Shown here: positions 52,241 through 63,177 of the stretch, one piece after another
Numbering within the stretch: the first letter of the stretch is position 1
Layout of the letters: the number at the start of each line of letters is the position of its first letter
DNA from: Pseudomonadota bacterium
Lineage (GTDB): Bacteria; Pseudomonadota; Gammaproteobacteria; Steroidobacterales; Steroidobacteraceae
Reading direction: 5' to 3'
Length of the DNA stretch: 63,776 bases
Assembly (NCBI GenBank): GCA_003242685.1
Contig: QGVD01000014.1
Span: forward strand, 1 to 63,776
Program-made: the position numbers and the translations under genes
The notes under the pieces: generated by a model
What the model was told of the DNA's origin: nothing
The model's input: only the letters and a program-made list of their open reading frames with translations
Databases searched by the model: none

Positions 52241-52693
52241 ATGTCAGGACTCTACTTCGAGGAGTTCACGCCGGGGCAGCGCTTCGTGCACAAGGTGCGC
52301 CGCACGGTGACCGAGACGGACAATCTGCTCTTCTGCGCGCTCACCATGAATCCCGCCGCGCTGCATCTCGATGCGGAGTACTGCAAGGGCACGGTGTTCG
52401 GCGAGCGCATCGTCAACAGCGTGTTCACGCTGGGCCTGATGGTCGGGCTGTCGGTGTACGACACCACCTTCGGTACGACGCTCGGCAATCTCGGCTGGGA
52501 AGAGGTGAAGTTTCCGCGCCCGGTGTTCGTCGGCGACACGCTGCGCGCGGAGACGACGGTCGTGAGCGTGCGCGAGAGCCGCTCGCGTCCGGATTCGGGC
52601 ATCGTCGTCTTCGAGCATCGCGCTTTCAATCAGCGCGACGAGGAGGTGGCGTCCTGCCGCCGTGCGGCACTCATGATGAAGAGGCCCGCGTGA
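52241..52693 (+). CDS. MaoC family dehydratase
   Basis: 150-residue single hot-dog protein: FTPGQRFVHKVRRTVTETDNLLFCALTMNPAALH, with FGERIVNSVFTLGLMVGLSV carrying the catalytic part. It resembles the mesaconyl-C1-CoA hydratase side of the MaoC family. Its stop shares a base with the next gene's ATG (TGATG), so both are translated together. Likely hydrates an enoyl-CoA made in the same module. Confidence 0.85.
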   Translation: MSGLYFEEFTPGQRFVHKVRRTVTETDNLLFCALTMNPAALHLDAEYCKGTVFGERIVNSVFTLGLMVGLSVYDTTFGTTLGNLGWEEVKFPRPVFVGDTLRAETTVVSVRESRSRPDSGIVVFEHRAFNQRDEEVASCRRAALMMKRPA

Positions 52694-53580
52694 TGCTGCG
52701 CTCGCTGCTCTTCGTGCCGGGCGACAGCGAGCGCAAGCTCGCGAAGGCCGCCGCGAGCGCTGCCGATGCGCTGATCCTCGATCTCGAGGACTCGGTGGCA
52801 CCGGAGCGCCTGCCCGCGGCCAGGCAGTGCGTCGCCGAGTTCCTGCGCGGTGCGCGCGAGCGGCCGGCTCAGCAGCGCTGGGTGAGAGTGAACGGCGTTC
52901 AGAGCGGGGAGATCCTGCGCGACCTCGCCGCCGTGGTCGGTGCACGTCCCGACGGCATCGTGCTGCCCAAGGTGCGCTCGGCGCAGGACGCTCTGCTGCT
53001 CGCGCATTACCTCGAGGCGCTCGAGGTGCGCGAAGGCCTGGCGCCGGGTTCGGTGCGCATCATCGTCATCACAACGGAGACGCCCGAGGCACTGCTCGCC
53101 CCGGGCGGCTATGCGGCGCTGGGTGCGCGCCTTGCGGGTCTGACGTGGGGAATGGAGGACCTCTCCGCGGCGCTCGGTGCGAGCGTGAAGCGCGAGGAGG
53201 ACGGAAGTCTCGCGGCGCCGTTCCTCGCTGCGCGGACGTGCTGTCTTCTCCAGGCGGCGGCGGCGAAGGTCCAGGCAATCGACGGCGTCTACGCCGGCTT
53301 CAGGGACAGGCAGGGACTCGAGCGCGAGGCCGAGCGCGCACGGCGCGACGGGTTCACCGGCAAGCTCGCGATCCACCCGGATCAGATCGAGCCGATCAAC
53401 GCCGCATTCACCCCGTCGGCGGAGGAAGTGGAACGCGCGCGCCGGATCGTCGCGGCGTTCGAGGCTACACCGGGAGCGGGCGTGGTCGGGCTCGATGGAC
53501 AGATGCTCGACAGACCGCATCTCGAGCACGCACGCCGCGTGCTCGAGATGGCGGGAGTTTCGGAAGGAAAGGGATCATGA
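52693..53580 (+). CDS. HpcH/HpaI aldolase, CitE-like (malyl/methylmalyl-CoA lyase family)
   Basis: 295 residues. LRSLLFVPGDSERKLAKAA, DALILDLEDSVAPE, RVNGVQSGEILRDL, DGIVLPKVRS, TWGMEDLSAALGAS and KLAIHPDQIEPIN are the CitE/Mcl-type blocks with the magnesium-binding Glu and Asp. Cleaves or forms a carbon bond in a 3-hydroxyacyl-CoA type substrate. Coupled upstream to MaoC and downstream (ATGA) to a small unknown protein. Confidence 0.88.
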   Translation: MLRSLLFVPGDSERKLAKAAASAADALILDLEDSVAPERLPAARQCVAEFLRGARERPAQQRWVRVNGVQSGEILRDLAAVVGARPDGIVLPKVRSAQDALLLAHYLEALEVREGLAPGSVRIIVITTETPEALLAPGGYAALGARLAGLTWGMEDLSAALGASVKREEDGSLAAPFLAARTCCLLQAAAAKVQAIDGVYAGFRDRQGLEREAERARRDGFTGKLAIHPDQIEPINAAFTPSAEEVERARRIVAAFEATPGAGVVGLDGQMLDRPHLEHARRVLEMAGVSEGKGS

Positions 53581-53963
53581 AACTGAGGATCAAGGGCGAT
53601 TCACTGCGGTTGAGGCTCACTCGAGGCGAGCTCGATCGCTTCGCGCGTGAAGGTACGGTGGAGGATCGCATCCGCTTCGGCGCGGGACGCGCGCTGGTGT
53701 ACCGGCTCACCCGCGATGCGCGTGCGCAGTCGCCGGCTGCATCGTTTGCAGACGACACGATCGAGGTGCGCCTGCCGGAGTCTCAGGCACGCGAGTGGTG
53801 TGAGACGGATCTCGTGACGGTGAACGGAACGCAGAGCGCTGACGGTATCGAGCTGCGCATCGTGGTCGAGAAGGACTTCGCGTGCTTGAAGCCGCGCGCC
53901 GACGAGGACGAGTCGGACAACTTCCCGCATCCCGCAGCAGCGACGGGACAGCACGAGTGTTGA
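53577..53963 (+). CDS. Small conserved protein of unknown function (DUF7009-like)
   Basis: 128 residues: KLRIKGDSLRLRLTRGELDRFAREGTVEDRIRF, a basic N-terminal beta-hairpin pattern, then LPESQAREWCETDLVTVNG and FACLKPRADEDESDNFPHP. I recall a similar family of unknown function (DUF7009; to be checked). Its start overlaps the CitE-like gene stop, so it is made with that enzyme. It lacks transmembrane segments and signal. Confidence 0.75.
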   Translation: MKLRIKGDSLRLRLTRGELDRFAREGTVEDRIRFGAGRALVYRLTRDARAQSPAASFADDTIEVRLPESQAREWCETDLVTVNGTQSADGIELRIVVEKDFACLKPRADEDESDNFPHPAAATGQHEC

Positions 53964-54121
53964 CATAGCGCGGCGCAGCGCGCCTGCACGCTGCCGCCTC
54001 CGCTTGCATTCCGCGCGGTTTCCCGCGCGCACAGCCGGTCCCGCGGCACCCGGGTGTACACTCTAGCCATCCTTCAAGTCTCGGGACGCGCGGCCGCCCG
54101 GGCTGCGCGGAGGTTTTGCCA

Positions 54122-55279
54122 TTGATCGAGTTCGACTTTGGACTCGGCGAGAGCGTGGATCTGCTGCGCCGGACTGTGCGCGACTTCGCCACCGAGCTCA
54201 TCGCTCCTCGCGCCGCCGAGATAGACGCAACCAATACTTTTCCTCGCGACCTGTGGCCCGAGCTCGGCGCTCTGGGTCTCCTCGGCATCACGGTCGAGAC
54301 CGAGTACGGCGGGAGCGGACTCGGCTATCTCGAGCACGTGGTGGCGATGGAGGAGATCAGCCGTGCGTCCGCATCCGTCGGGCTGTCGTACGGTGCGCAC
54401 TCGAATCTGTGCGTGAACCAGATCCGTCGCTTCGGAACGGAGGAGCAGAAGCGGCGCTATCTGCCGCGCCTGCTTTCGGGTGAGCACGTCGGCGCGCTCG
54501 CGATGAGCGAGCCCGAGGCGGGTTCCGACGTCATGGGCATGCGCATGACGGCGGAACTGCGCGGCGACCACTATCTGCTCAACGGCCGCAAGATGTGGAT
54601 CACGAACGGTCCCGAAGCGGACGTGATCGTGGTCTACGCGAAGCTCGACGCGAACTCGGGAACGCCGGGCGTGACGGCGTTCATCGTCGAGAAGGGCTTT
54701 CCGGGTTTCCGGACCGCGCAGAAGCTCGACAAGCTCGGCATGCGCGGGTCGGATACCTGCGAGCTCGTGTTCGACGACTGCCGTGTGCCGATCGAGAACG
54801 TGCTGCACGAACCCGGACGCGGCACGCAGGTCCTCATGAGCGGGCTCGACTACGAGCGCGTGGTGCTCGCGGGCGGACCGCTCGGCATCATGCAGGCGTG
54901 TCTCGACGTCGTTCTGCCGTACGTGCGCGAGCGCAAGCAGTTCGGCAGGCCGATCGGCACGTTCGAGCTCATGCAGGCGAAGATTGCCGACATGTACACC
55001 TCGCTCAACGCGGCGCGCGCGTACGTGTACAGCGTCGCGCGGGCCTGCGACCAGGGGCGCACGACGCGCTTCGACGCGGCGGCCTGCATCCTGTTCGCGA
55101 GCGAACGCGCGACGCAGTGCGCGTTGCAGGCCGTACAGGCGCTCGGCGGCAACGGCTACATCAACGACTATCCGGCGGGGCGGCTGCTGCGCGATGCGAA
55201 GCTCTACGAGATCGGTGCCGGCACGAACGAGATCCGCCGCATGCTGATCGGGCGCGAGCTCTTCGAGGCAGGCGGGTGA
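54122..55279 (+). CDS. liuA: Isovaleryl-CoA dehydrogenase-like acyl-CoA dehydrogenase
   Basis: About 385 residues. AAEIDATNTFPRDLWPELGALGLLGIT, YLEHVVAMEEISRAS, ALAMSEPEAGSDVMGM (FAD/substrate contact), KMWITNGPEADV, and GLDYERVVLAGGPLG, where the glutamate corresponds to the catalytic base of isovaleryl-CoA dehydrogenase. Ends with NEIRRMLIGRELF. Uses FAD and passes electrons to ETF. No ATG suits the start; TTG 54122 lies 8 bases after GGAGG, TTG 54116 is the alternative. Starts a set with a phosphatase and a biotin carboxylase. Confidence 0.87.
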   Translation: MIEFDFGLGESVDLLRRTVRDFATELIAPRAAEIDATNTFPRDLWPELGALGLLGITVETEYGGSGLGYLEHVVAMEEISRASASVGLSYGAHSNLCVNQIRRFGTEEQKRRYLPRLLSGEHVGALAMSEPEAGSDVMGMRMTAELRGDHYLLNGRKMWITNGPEADVIVVYAKLDANSGTPGVTAFIVEKGFPGFRTAQKLDKLGMRGSDTCELVFDDCRVPIENVLHEPGRGTQVLMSGLDYERVVLAGGPLGIMQACLDVVLPYVRERKQFGRPIGTFELMQAKIADMYTSLNAARAYVYSVARACDQGRTTRFDAAACILFASERATQCALQAVQALGGNGYINDYPAGRLLRDAKLYEIGAGTNEIRRMLIGRELFEAGG

Positions 55280-56114
55280 GCGGCGGCGAAGCGGGGCGTG
55301 TGCCGGCCACGCCCACGGGTGATGAGCTTCGCCGGCTCGTGGAGTTCGCGGTGCACCTCGCGCTGCTCGCCGGAGAGCGGATCCTGCCGTACTTCCGTGC
55401 GCAGCCCGACGTGATCGACAAGGGTTCCGCGGGCGCCTTCGATCCCGTGACCGCTGCCGATCGCGCGGCGGAGGAAGTCATTCGCGAGGAGATCCGCCGC
55501 GAGTTCCCGGAGCACGGGATACTGGGCGAAGAGCACGGCGCGGCGCAGGGCGCAAGCGCGCTCACCTGGATCATCGATCCCATCGACGGCACGCGCGCCT
55601 TCATCCTGGGGCAGCTCCACTGGGGCACGCTGATCGCGCTCAACGACGGCTCGCGCCCCGTGCTCGGCGTGATGCGTCAGCCCTATGTGGACGAGACGTT
55701 CGTCGGTTCGGCGCTCGGTGCCGAGCTGCGCCGCGGCGGCCTGGCGTCGCCCCTGAAGACGAGAGGCGCGACGCGGCTTCGGGACGCGATCGTCTGTGTC
55801 ACCGATCCGGCCCTCTTCGAAGCGGCGGAAGAACGAGCCGCCTTCGAACGCCTCGCGTCCGAGGTGCGCATGGTGCGCTACGGTGGGGACTGCTACACGC
55901 CGTGCCTCCTCGCGGCAGGTCACACCGATCTCGTCGTCGAAGCGGGTCTCAAGCCCTGGGACGTGCAGCCGCTCGTCCCGATCGTCGAGGCGGCCGGCGG
56001 CATCGTCACCGACTGGACCGGCAAGGCGCCGCATGAAGGCGGCACTGCGCTGTACGCGGCGAATCGCGAGCTGCACGCGCAGGCGCTCACGGTGCTTTCG
56101 GGAGCGCGCGGCTG

Positions 56115-56115
<1 letters not shown>
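55276..56115 (+). CDS. Inositol monophosphatase family protein (HisN-like)
   Basis: 279 residues. Metal-binding motifs of the family: HGILGEEHG, WIIDPIDGTRAFILG and LKPWDVQPLVPIVEAAGG. GTG start overlaps the acyl-CoA dehydrogenase stop by four bases, and the end shares a base with the carboxylase ATG. HisN (histidinol-phosphatase), 3'-phosphoadenosine phosphatase (CysQ) and inositol-phosphatase are all possible. Presence inside a leucine-type acyl-CoA operon is unusual. Confidence 0.83.
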
Positions 56116-58089
<1,974 letters not shown>

Positions 58090-58109
<20 letters not shown>

Positions 58110-58704
58110 GCTCCAGGAGATCCTCGGGCGTGTCGATGTCGATTGCGGCGCGCGGCATCGGCACGCGCACGACGCGGTCACTGTAACGCCGGAGCAGCAT
58201 CTGCGCCCCGCGGTCTCCGCGCAGCTCGAGCAGATCGCCGAACGTCCAGCGGGGGAAGATCGCCGGCGCGCCGGTCGTCGTGCCGTATTGCGCGGCGATG
58301 ATGTAATCGGGCTGCCGTTGCCACGCCTCGGCGAGGCGCTTCAGGTCCTGCGCCGTCACGGCTGCCTGGTCGGCGAGGATCAGCATGACGCCACCGCAGC
58401 TCCCCGGCAGCCGTTCGACAGCGACGCGGATGGAGCTCGCGAGACCCTCGCTCCAGTTGCGGTTGATGACCACCGATGCCGGCGAGTGGCGGAGGAGTGG
58501 GGTGAGCTCCGCGGCGCGCGCGCCGAGCACTACCGTGACGGCGTAGCCGGCAACTTCCACGGCGCGCGAGACGATGGTGTGCAGAAGCGGCCGACCGTCG
58601 ACCCGGACGAGCTGCTTCGCCGAACCGAAGCGCGAGGAAGCTCCCGCGGCGAGCACCACCGCGTGCAGCGCCGAGCCTGAGGCTTCTCCAGCTTCAGTAT
58701 TCAC
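58090..58704 (-). CDS. MocA/MobA-like nucleotidyltransferase (molybdenum cofactor cytidylyltransferase type)
   Basis: 204 residues: VVLAAGASSRFGSAKQLVRVDGRPLL (CTP/GTP binding with GxSSRxG), VINRNWSEGLASSIRVAVERL and GGVMLILADQAAVTAQ, with GTTTGAPAIFP. Typical of MocA, which makes cytidine-molybdopterin for xanthine dehydrogenase-family enzymes. GTG start at 58704 overlaps the upstream gene stop by 4 bases. Related XdhC-like gene lies 2 kb away; hydroxylase catalytic subunits are not in view. Confidence 0.85.
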
Positions 58705-59291
58705 GCGCGCCGTGCCCCTTCGTTGCCGGATCCATCCGCCGGAACGCACCCATCTTCGAGTCTGACACCCGCCGGAAGGGCGCGCACGATCGCTTCCCAG
58801 GCGGCGCGCTCCTCCAGAATGGAATCGGCGTCTACGCTCGCGAATCGCCGCCATTGTGCGGCGGTCCAGGTATCCGCGCGTGAAAGTCCGCACTGCGGCA
58901 GGCTGAGTGCCGATGCAAGGACGTGCGCGCAGGCGCGGCACGCTGCGGCGAGCCGCGCCGGATCGGTGCCATCGGTGCCCGCACGCATCGCACGCTCGAG
59001 CTCCGCGAGGCTCCCCTCGCACGTCGCAGGATCGGCGATCTCCGGCGCCGTACGTGCATCACCGGACTTCCGCGTCGACGCATCGGCGGGAGAATCGGTC
59101 GGCTGAGACGCCGCGCGAACCCGCGCGAGCCAGCGTCGGCCTGAGCGCACCAGATACTCCGCGCAGGCTTTCAGGAATGCGTCCGGAGGGGCTTCCGGGC
59201 CGGAGAACGCTTCGGCGCACGCGCGTGCGACGGCAAGAAGGTGCCGGTGCTCGAGAGCGACCTGGGAACGGATGTATTCGAGCTCGTTCAC
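58701..59291 (-). CDS. Hypothetical protein co-translated with the mocA-like gene
   Basis: 196 residues from a GTG start. Not recognised. The N-terminal half (LEHRHLLAVARACAEAF, KACAEYLVRSGRRWLARVRA) looks helical with periodic cysteines and a histidine; the second half (ACRACAHVLASALSLPQCGLS) is helical as well, four or more cysteines in all. No signal peptide. Stop overlaps the mocA-like GTG by four bases, so it probably serves the same molybdenum-enzyme function. A redox or metal-binding helper is a guess only. Confidence 0.65.
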   Translation of the reverse strand: MNELEYIRSQVALEHRHLLAVARACAEAFSGPEAPPDAFLKACAEYLVRSGRRWLARVRAASQPTDSPADASTRKSGDARTAPEIADPATCEGSLAELERAMRAGTDGTDPARLAAACRACAHVLASALSLPQCGLSRADTWTAAQWRRFASVDADSILEERAAWEAIVRALPAGVRLEDGCVPADGSGNEGARRA

Positions 59292-59477
59292 TTGAGGGTC
59301 CGGTTACTGCATGTGCTGGCCGATCGGGCCGCGGGACCTTATGCGTTTCACAGCTTGCCGCACAAGATTTGCCGGAACGGGACGACTGGGCGAGGATCGA
59401 CGGCGCAGCCAAGGGTCCTGCGCATCCAGAGCAGGCGGCACGAGCTAGACTCCACTTCAGGACTCGTCCGTAAGCCA

Positions 59478-60554
59478 ATGAAAGTATTGGTCTACTTTGC
59501 TCTGGTCCTGATCGCCGCGCTGGGCGTGGCAGGCTATGCGGGCCGCGACCTGCAGCCGGAGGAGCTCGAGGCACGCTTCGCGCAGCCGCCTTCCCGGTTC
59601 GTGACGCTCGACGGCGTGCGAGTGCACTTCCGCGACGAGGGTCAGGGTCCAGCGATCCTTCTGCTCCACGGACCGCGCGCGAGTCTTCTCATGTGGGAGC
59701 CGTGGGCCGAGGAGCTGCGCGAGCGCTATCGCGTCGTTCGCTTCGATCTGCCGGGCTGCGGGCTCACAGGGCCTGATCCGACCGGCGACTATTCGCTCGA
59801 GCGGACCATCGAGCTCGTGGAACGATTCGCGGATCGCATGGGGCTCGAGCGTTTCGCGCTCGGCGGCGCGTCCGTCGGCGCCACCGCGGCGATCCACTAC
59901 ACCGCAGCCCATGAAGAGCGCGTCGCCCGCCTCATCGTTGTGGGTCCGGATATCGGTTTCCCGCGATCGCACGCGATGCGCGCCGGCGGGCCGGCGTCCG
60001 ACGCGAGCGTTTCCTGGGGCGAGCGGGCCATGGCGCGCTTCGTGCCGCGCCTCGTCACGGAGGAGCTGCTGCGGCACGGATTCGCCGATCCTGCGCGCGT
60101 CAGCGACGAGCTCGTCGAAGAGTGGCATCTGCTGTGGCGCCGCCAGGGCAATCGCCGCGCCGAGCTGATGCGTCTGCAGCAGTACGATCCCGGTGACGTC
60201 GGAGGGAGCCTGAGACGCATCCGCGCGCCGGTGCTGCTCCTCTGGGGCGCGCTGCCCGAAGCGGACGCCGACATGTCGCTGGCCGCGGCACGCGAGCAGC
60301 TCGTCAATGCGCACAGCGTGCGGGTCGAGATCGTGCGGGGCACGGGCGCGTTGCCGGTGCTCGAGGATCCGCACGGAACGGCAAGACGTGCGCGCGACTT
60401 CCTGGATGCCGGCAATGCCGACGTGCCCTTCGATCCCTTGCCCGAGCCGGATTCTCTGCGGCCGATGGAGCCCGAGCTGCCCATCGACGGCGAGGACACC
60501 ATTCGCGCTGCGGGACTCGGTACCGGCGTGAAGGGCGCGCTGGCGCGCGGCTGA
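59478..60554 (+). CDS. Alpha/beta hydrolase-fold protein with altered catalytic residues
   Basis: 358 residues, one N-terminal membrane segment (VLVYFALVLIAALGVAGYAG). Oxyanion region LLLHGPRASLLMWEPW and nucleophile elbow GGASVGA (Ser present) are kept. The usual acid position (LLWGxxD) reads LLWGALPEADADM, and the usual GxGHxP catalytic histidine reads GTGALPVLEDPHG, i.e. histidine replaced by alanine. Relatives are haloalkane-dehalogenase/epoxide-hydrolase-like membrane hydrolases. C-terminal 50 residues are acidic and Pro-rich. Start ATG 59478 selected because it opens the membrane segment; the frame is open much further upstream. Confidence 0.78.
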   Translation: MKVLVYFALVLIAALGVAGYAGRDLQPEELEARFAQPPSRFVTLDGVRVHFRDEGQGPAILLLHGPRASLLMWEPWAEELRERYRVVRFDLPGCGLTGPDPTGDYSLERTIELVERFADRMGLERFALGGASVGATAAIHYTAAHEERVARLIVVGPDIGFPRSHAMRAGGPASDASVSWGERAMARFVPRLVTEELLRHGFADPARVSDELVEEWHLLWRRQGNRRAELMRLQQYDPGDVGGSLRRIRAPVLLLWGALPEADADMSLAAAREQLVNAHSVRVEIVRGTGALPVLEDPHGTARRARDFLDAGNADVPFDPLPEPDSLRPMEPELPIDGEDTIRAAGLGTGVKGALARG

Positions 60555-60585
60555 TCCTCTGCTGCTCCCGGCGGCGTCCGCCGCG

Positions 60586-61650
60586 TCAGGCGGATGTCGA
60601 GCTGAACGGCCGTCCCTCGAGGCCGTGCAGGAAGGCGTGAATCTCCGCGACGATCGCGAGCGCGATCGATTCCGGTGCCCGTCCGCCGAGCGCAAGCCCC
60701 ACCGGTGCACGCAGTCGCGGACGCAGGACTTCGGCGAGCTCGCCGAGATCGGTGAGCAGCCGCTCGCGGCGGTGCGCCGGTCCGAGGAGACCCACGTAAC
60801 GCGGGCCCCGCTTTGCGAGCGCGCGCAGGTATTCGAGATCCGACGCCAGGTGATGACTCATCACGACCGCGGCGTCGAACTCCGCGGGATCGAGATGGCT
60901 CGTGAGCTCATCGGGCCGCGAGAGCACGACACGCTCTGCGAGCGGAAAGCGTTCGCGCTGTGCGTAGGCCGGACGATGATCCACCAGCACGACCTTCCAG
61001 CCGAGCCGCGCGGCGAAGTCGACGATCGGCAGCGTATCCGGGCCTGCGCCGAGGAGCAGAAGGCGCGGCGGGAGGGCGAGCGGCAGCACGAAGACACGCC
61101 CGACTGCAGCAACGTCTTCCATCCACGGGGCTCGTCCCGAGCGCGCGGCCGATTCGAGGAGAGACCGCAGCGCGACCGAACGCTCGTCCGTGCCGTCCGG
61201 CAGCACGACCGCTCCGCGCCGCTCATCGGACCGCGCCGGTTCGACGACGAGCGCGATCGCGGTAGGTGACTGCGCGGCGTGCGCCGCGACGAGATGCGCG
61301 AGCGGCTGCCAGTCGTTCGCGGGGCCCACTCGGAGCAGAAGGATCTGCATCGCCCCTTCGCATCCGACGCCGAGCCCCCACAGGAGATCGTCCGGACCGC
61401 GCATGTCGTAGCTGACGGTGCGCGGCTCTCCCGAATCGATGACCGCGCGCGCGTGCTCGCGCAGGTCGCCTTCGAGACAGCCGCCCGAGAGCAGTCCCGC
61501 GTATTCGCCAGTCGAGGCGATCAGCATCAGCGCACCCGGTTTGCGGTACGTCGAGCCGGCAGTATCGAGCACGACGGCAAGCGCGGCCGCACGCCCGGCG
61601 GCGCGCTCGCGCTCGTAAAGGGGAAGAAGCGGAGCGAGAGAGGATTCCAC
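60586..61650 (-). CDS. XdhC/CoxI family maturation factor
   Basis: 354 residues. N-terminal XdhC-CoxI domain: TAGSTYRKPGALMLIAS, GLLSGGCLEGDL and WGLGVGCEGAMQILL; C-terminal Rossmann domain: LLLLGAGPDTLPIVDFAARLGW, VVLSRPDEL, MSHHLASDLEYLRAL and RYVGLLGPAHRRERLL. Members bind and sulfurate molybdenum cofactor for xanthine dehydrogenase-type enzymes. GTG start. Runs in the same direction as the mocA-like gene but is separated from it by the plus-strand hydrolase. Confidence 0.88.
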   Translation of the reverse strand: MESSLAPLLPLYERERAAGRAAALAVVLDTAGSTYRKPGALMLIASTGEYAGLLSGGCLEGDLREHARAVIDSGEPRTVSYDMRGPDDLLWGLGVGCEGAMQILLLRVGPANDWQPLAHLVAAHAAQSPTAIALVVEPARSDERRGAVVLPDGTDERSVALRSLLESAARSGRAPWMEDVAAVGRVFVLPLALPPRLLLLGAGPDTLPIVDFAARLGWKVVLVDHRPAYAQRERFPLAERVVLSRPDELTSHLDPAEFDAAVVMSHHLASDLEYLRALAKRGPRYVGLLGPAHRRERLLTDLGELAEVLRPRLRAPVGLALGGRAPESIALAIVAEIHAFLHGLEGRPFSSTSA

Positions 61651-61739
61651 GGCGCGCGATTATGCCAGCGCCGAGGGGAGGGCCGCTGAAATTCAACACT
61701 CCCGTGCCGGCGTCCATTGCATCCGCGCGCCCGCGAAGC

Positions 61740-61751
61740 GTGTAATTACAC
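61740..61751. promoter_or_regulatory. 12-bp palindrome directly before the tetR start
   Basis: GTGTAATTACAC is a perfect palindrome ending 2 bases before the ATG at 61754, in the 103-base region divergent to xdhC. An AT-rich site beside a TetR-type gene suggests autoregulation; binding is inferred. Confidence 0.5.
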
Positions 61752-61753
61752 AC

Positions 61754-62488
61754 ATGGTTAATAAACCTCAGTCTTCGCGGCGCGCGGCCGGAGTTCCGCC
61801 GGTCGCTCCCGCAGGCGGGGCGAGGCGGCGCCGATCGCGCGGCCGGCCACGCGCGGGCCATTCGGAGAACGTCCGCGAGGCGCTGCTCGAGGCGGCGCGC
61901 GAGCTCTTCCTGCGCTACGGCTTCCGCGCCGTGTCGAGCCGGCAGGTCGCCGCGGCGGCAGGGGCCAACGTCGCGATGATCCGCTACTACTTCGGCGGCA
62001 AGGAGGGGCTCTATCGCGAGATGCTGGAGTCGATCCTCGCACCGCTTCGAAGCCGCATCGACGCGATGGTGGCGCGCGAAGTCGAGGTGGATCTCGGCGG
62101 GCTGATCGCCGGCGTGACGCGCACGTGGGCCGCCAATCCGTGGATGGTCGGGCTCGTCCTGCGCGAGGTGCTGCCGCCGGACGGACCGCTGCGGCCCATG
62201 TTCCTCAAGGAAGTCGCGGGAAGGCTCGCGCCGCTCGTCGAGTCGCTGGTGCGCGACGAGATCGAGCGCGGCCGGCTCCGTTCCGACCTCGATCCTGAGC
62301 TCATCGTGCTCTCGATGGTGAGTCTCGCGGCGTTTCCGTTCCTGGCCTACCAGCTCACGAGCCGGCTCTTCGGCGTGCGGCTCGACGAAGCGTTCGCGGA
62401 GCAGCTTGCCGGCCACATCCGCGAGGTGCTGTATCACGGGCTCGCGCCTCGGGCCGGCCATACTGAAGAGCGAAGGCAATCGAGATGA
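61754..62488 (+). CDS. TetR/AcrR family transcriptional regulator
   Basis: 244 residues. A basic, Pro-rich leader (about 35 residues, GARRRRSRGRPRAGH) precedes the TetR helix-turn-helix (ALLEAARELFLRYGFRAVSSRQVAAAAGANVAMIRYYFGGKEGLYREML). The C-terminal ligand domain has the CecR/YbiH look (AFPFLAYQLTSRLFG). It is co-translated with the adaptor (ATGA) and probably represses the efflux operon. Confidence 0.9.
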   Translation: MVNKPQSSRRAAGVPPVAPAGGARRRRSRGRPRAGHSENVREALLEAARELFLRYGFRAVSSRQVAAAAGANVAMIRYYFGGKEGLYREMLESILAPLRSRIDAMVAREVEVDLGGLIAGVTRTWAANPWMVGLVLREVLPPDGPLRPMFLKEVAGRLAPLVESLVRDEIERGRLRSDLDPELIVLSMVSLAAFPFLAYQLTSRLFGVRLDEAFAEQLAGHIREVLYHGLAPRAGHTEERRQSR

Positions 62489-63177
62489 GCATGCCGGGGA
62501 CACTCACCAGCGTACGACTGCGCGTGCTCTTGCCGCTCGCCGTGGGAATCGCCGTGCTCCTTGCCGCGTGCACCAGGGAGGATCCCCCGCGTCTGCCCGG
62601 TACGCTCGAGCGCGATCGCATCGAGATCGCTGCCGAGGCTTCCGAGCCGATCACCGCCATCGAAGTGCGCGAAGGCGAGCGCGTCGAGGCGGGACGCGTG
62701 CTCCTCCGTCAGGAAACGCAGCTCGCCGAAGCGCGCGCCGCGCTCGCCGCCGCGGAGGCGCGCCTCAAGGAGATCACCCTCAGCAACGAAAGACTGATCG
62801 TGCGCGCGCCGCAGGCTGCAATCGTCGATGCACTGCCGTACGAGGTGGGCGAGCGCCCGCCACAGGGCGGCACGATCGCCGTGCTGCTCGCGGACACCGC
62901 ACCTTACGCGCGCGTGTACATCCCGGAGCCGCTGCGCGTGCGCGTCCGGCCGGGCAGCCGGGCGCTCGTCTATGTCGACGGTCGCGAGGATCCGCTGCCC
63001 GGCACGATGCGCTTCGTGTCGAGCGAAGCGGCATTCACGCCGTATTACGCTCTCACACAGCGTGATCGGAGTCGCCTCAGCTTCCTCGCGGAGGTCGAGG
63101 TGACGGACCCGCGGGCTCGCGATCTGCCCGTGGGAGTACCGGTCGAAGTGGAGCTCATCGAGGTGGGGCGTGAGTGA
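62485..63177 (+). CDS. HlyD/YbhG-type efflux adaptor, short
   Basis: 230 residues. Lipoprotein-like N-terminus with LLAAC lipobox (LLPLAVGIAVLLAACTRED). Barrel-sandwich hybrid with EASEPITAIEVREGERVEAGRVLLRQE, a short helical hairpin (LAEARAALAAAEARLKEITLSNE) and VRAPQAAIVDALPYEVGERPPQGG. Normal YbhG adaptors are about 330 residues with a long coiled coil; this one has a very short hairpin. Links an inner-membrane ABC exporter to the envelope. Overlaps the ATPase gene by 8 bases. Confidence 0.82.
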   Translation: MSMPGTLTSVRLRVLLPLAVGIAVLLAACTREDPPRLPGTLERDRIEIAAEASEPITAIEVREGERVEAGRVLLRQETQLAEARAALAAAEARLKEITLSNERLIVRAPQAAIVDALPYEVGERPPQGGTIAVLLADTAPYARVYIPEPLRVRVRPGSRALVYVDGREDPLPGTMRFVSSEAAFTPYYALTQRDRSRLSFLAEVEVTDPRARDLPVGVPVEVELIEVGRE

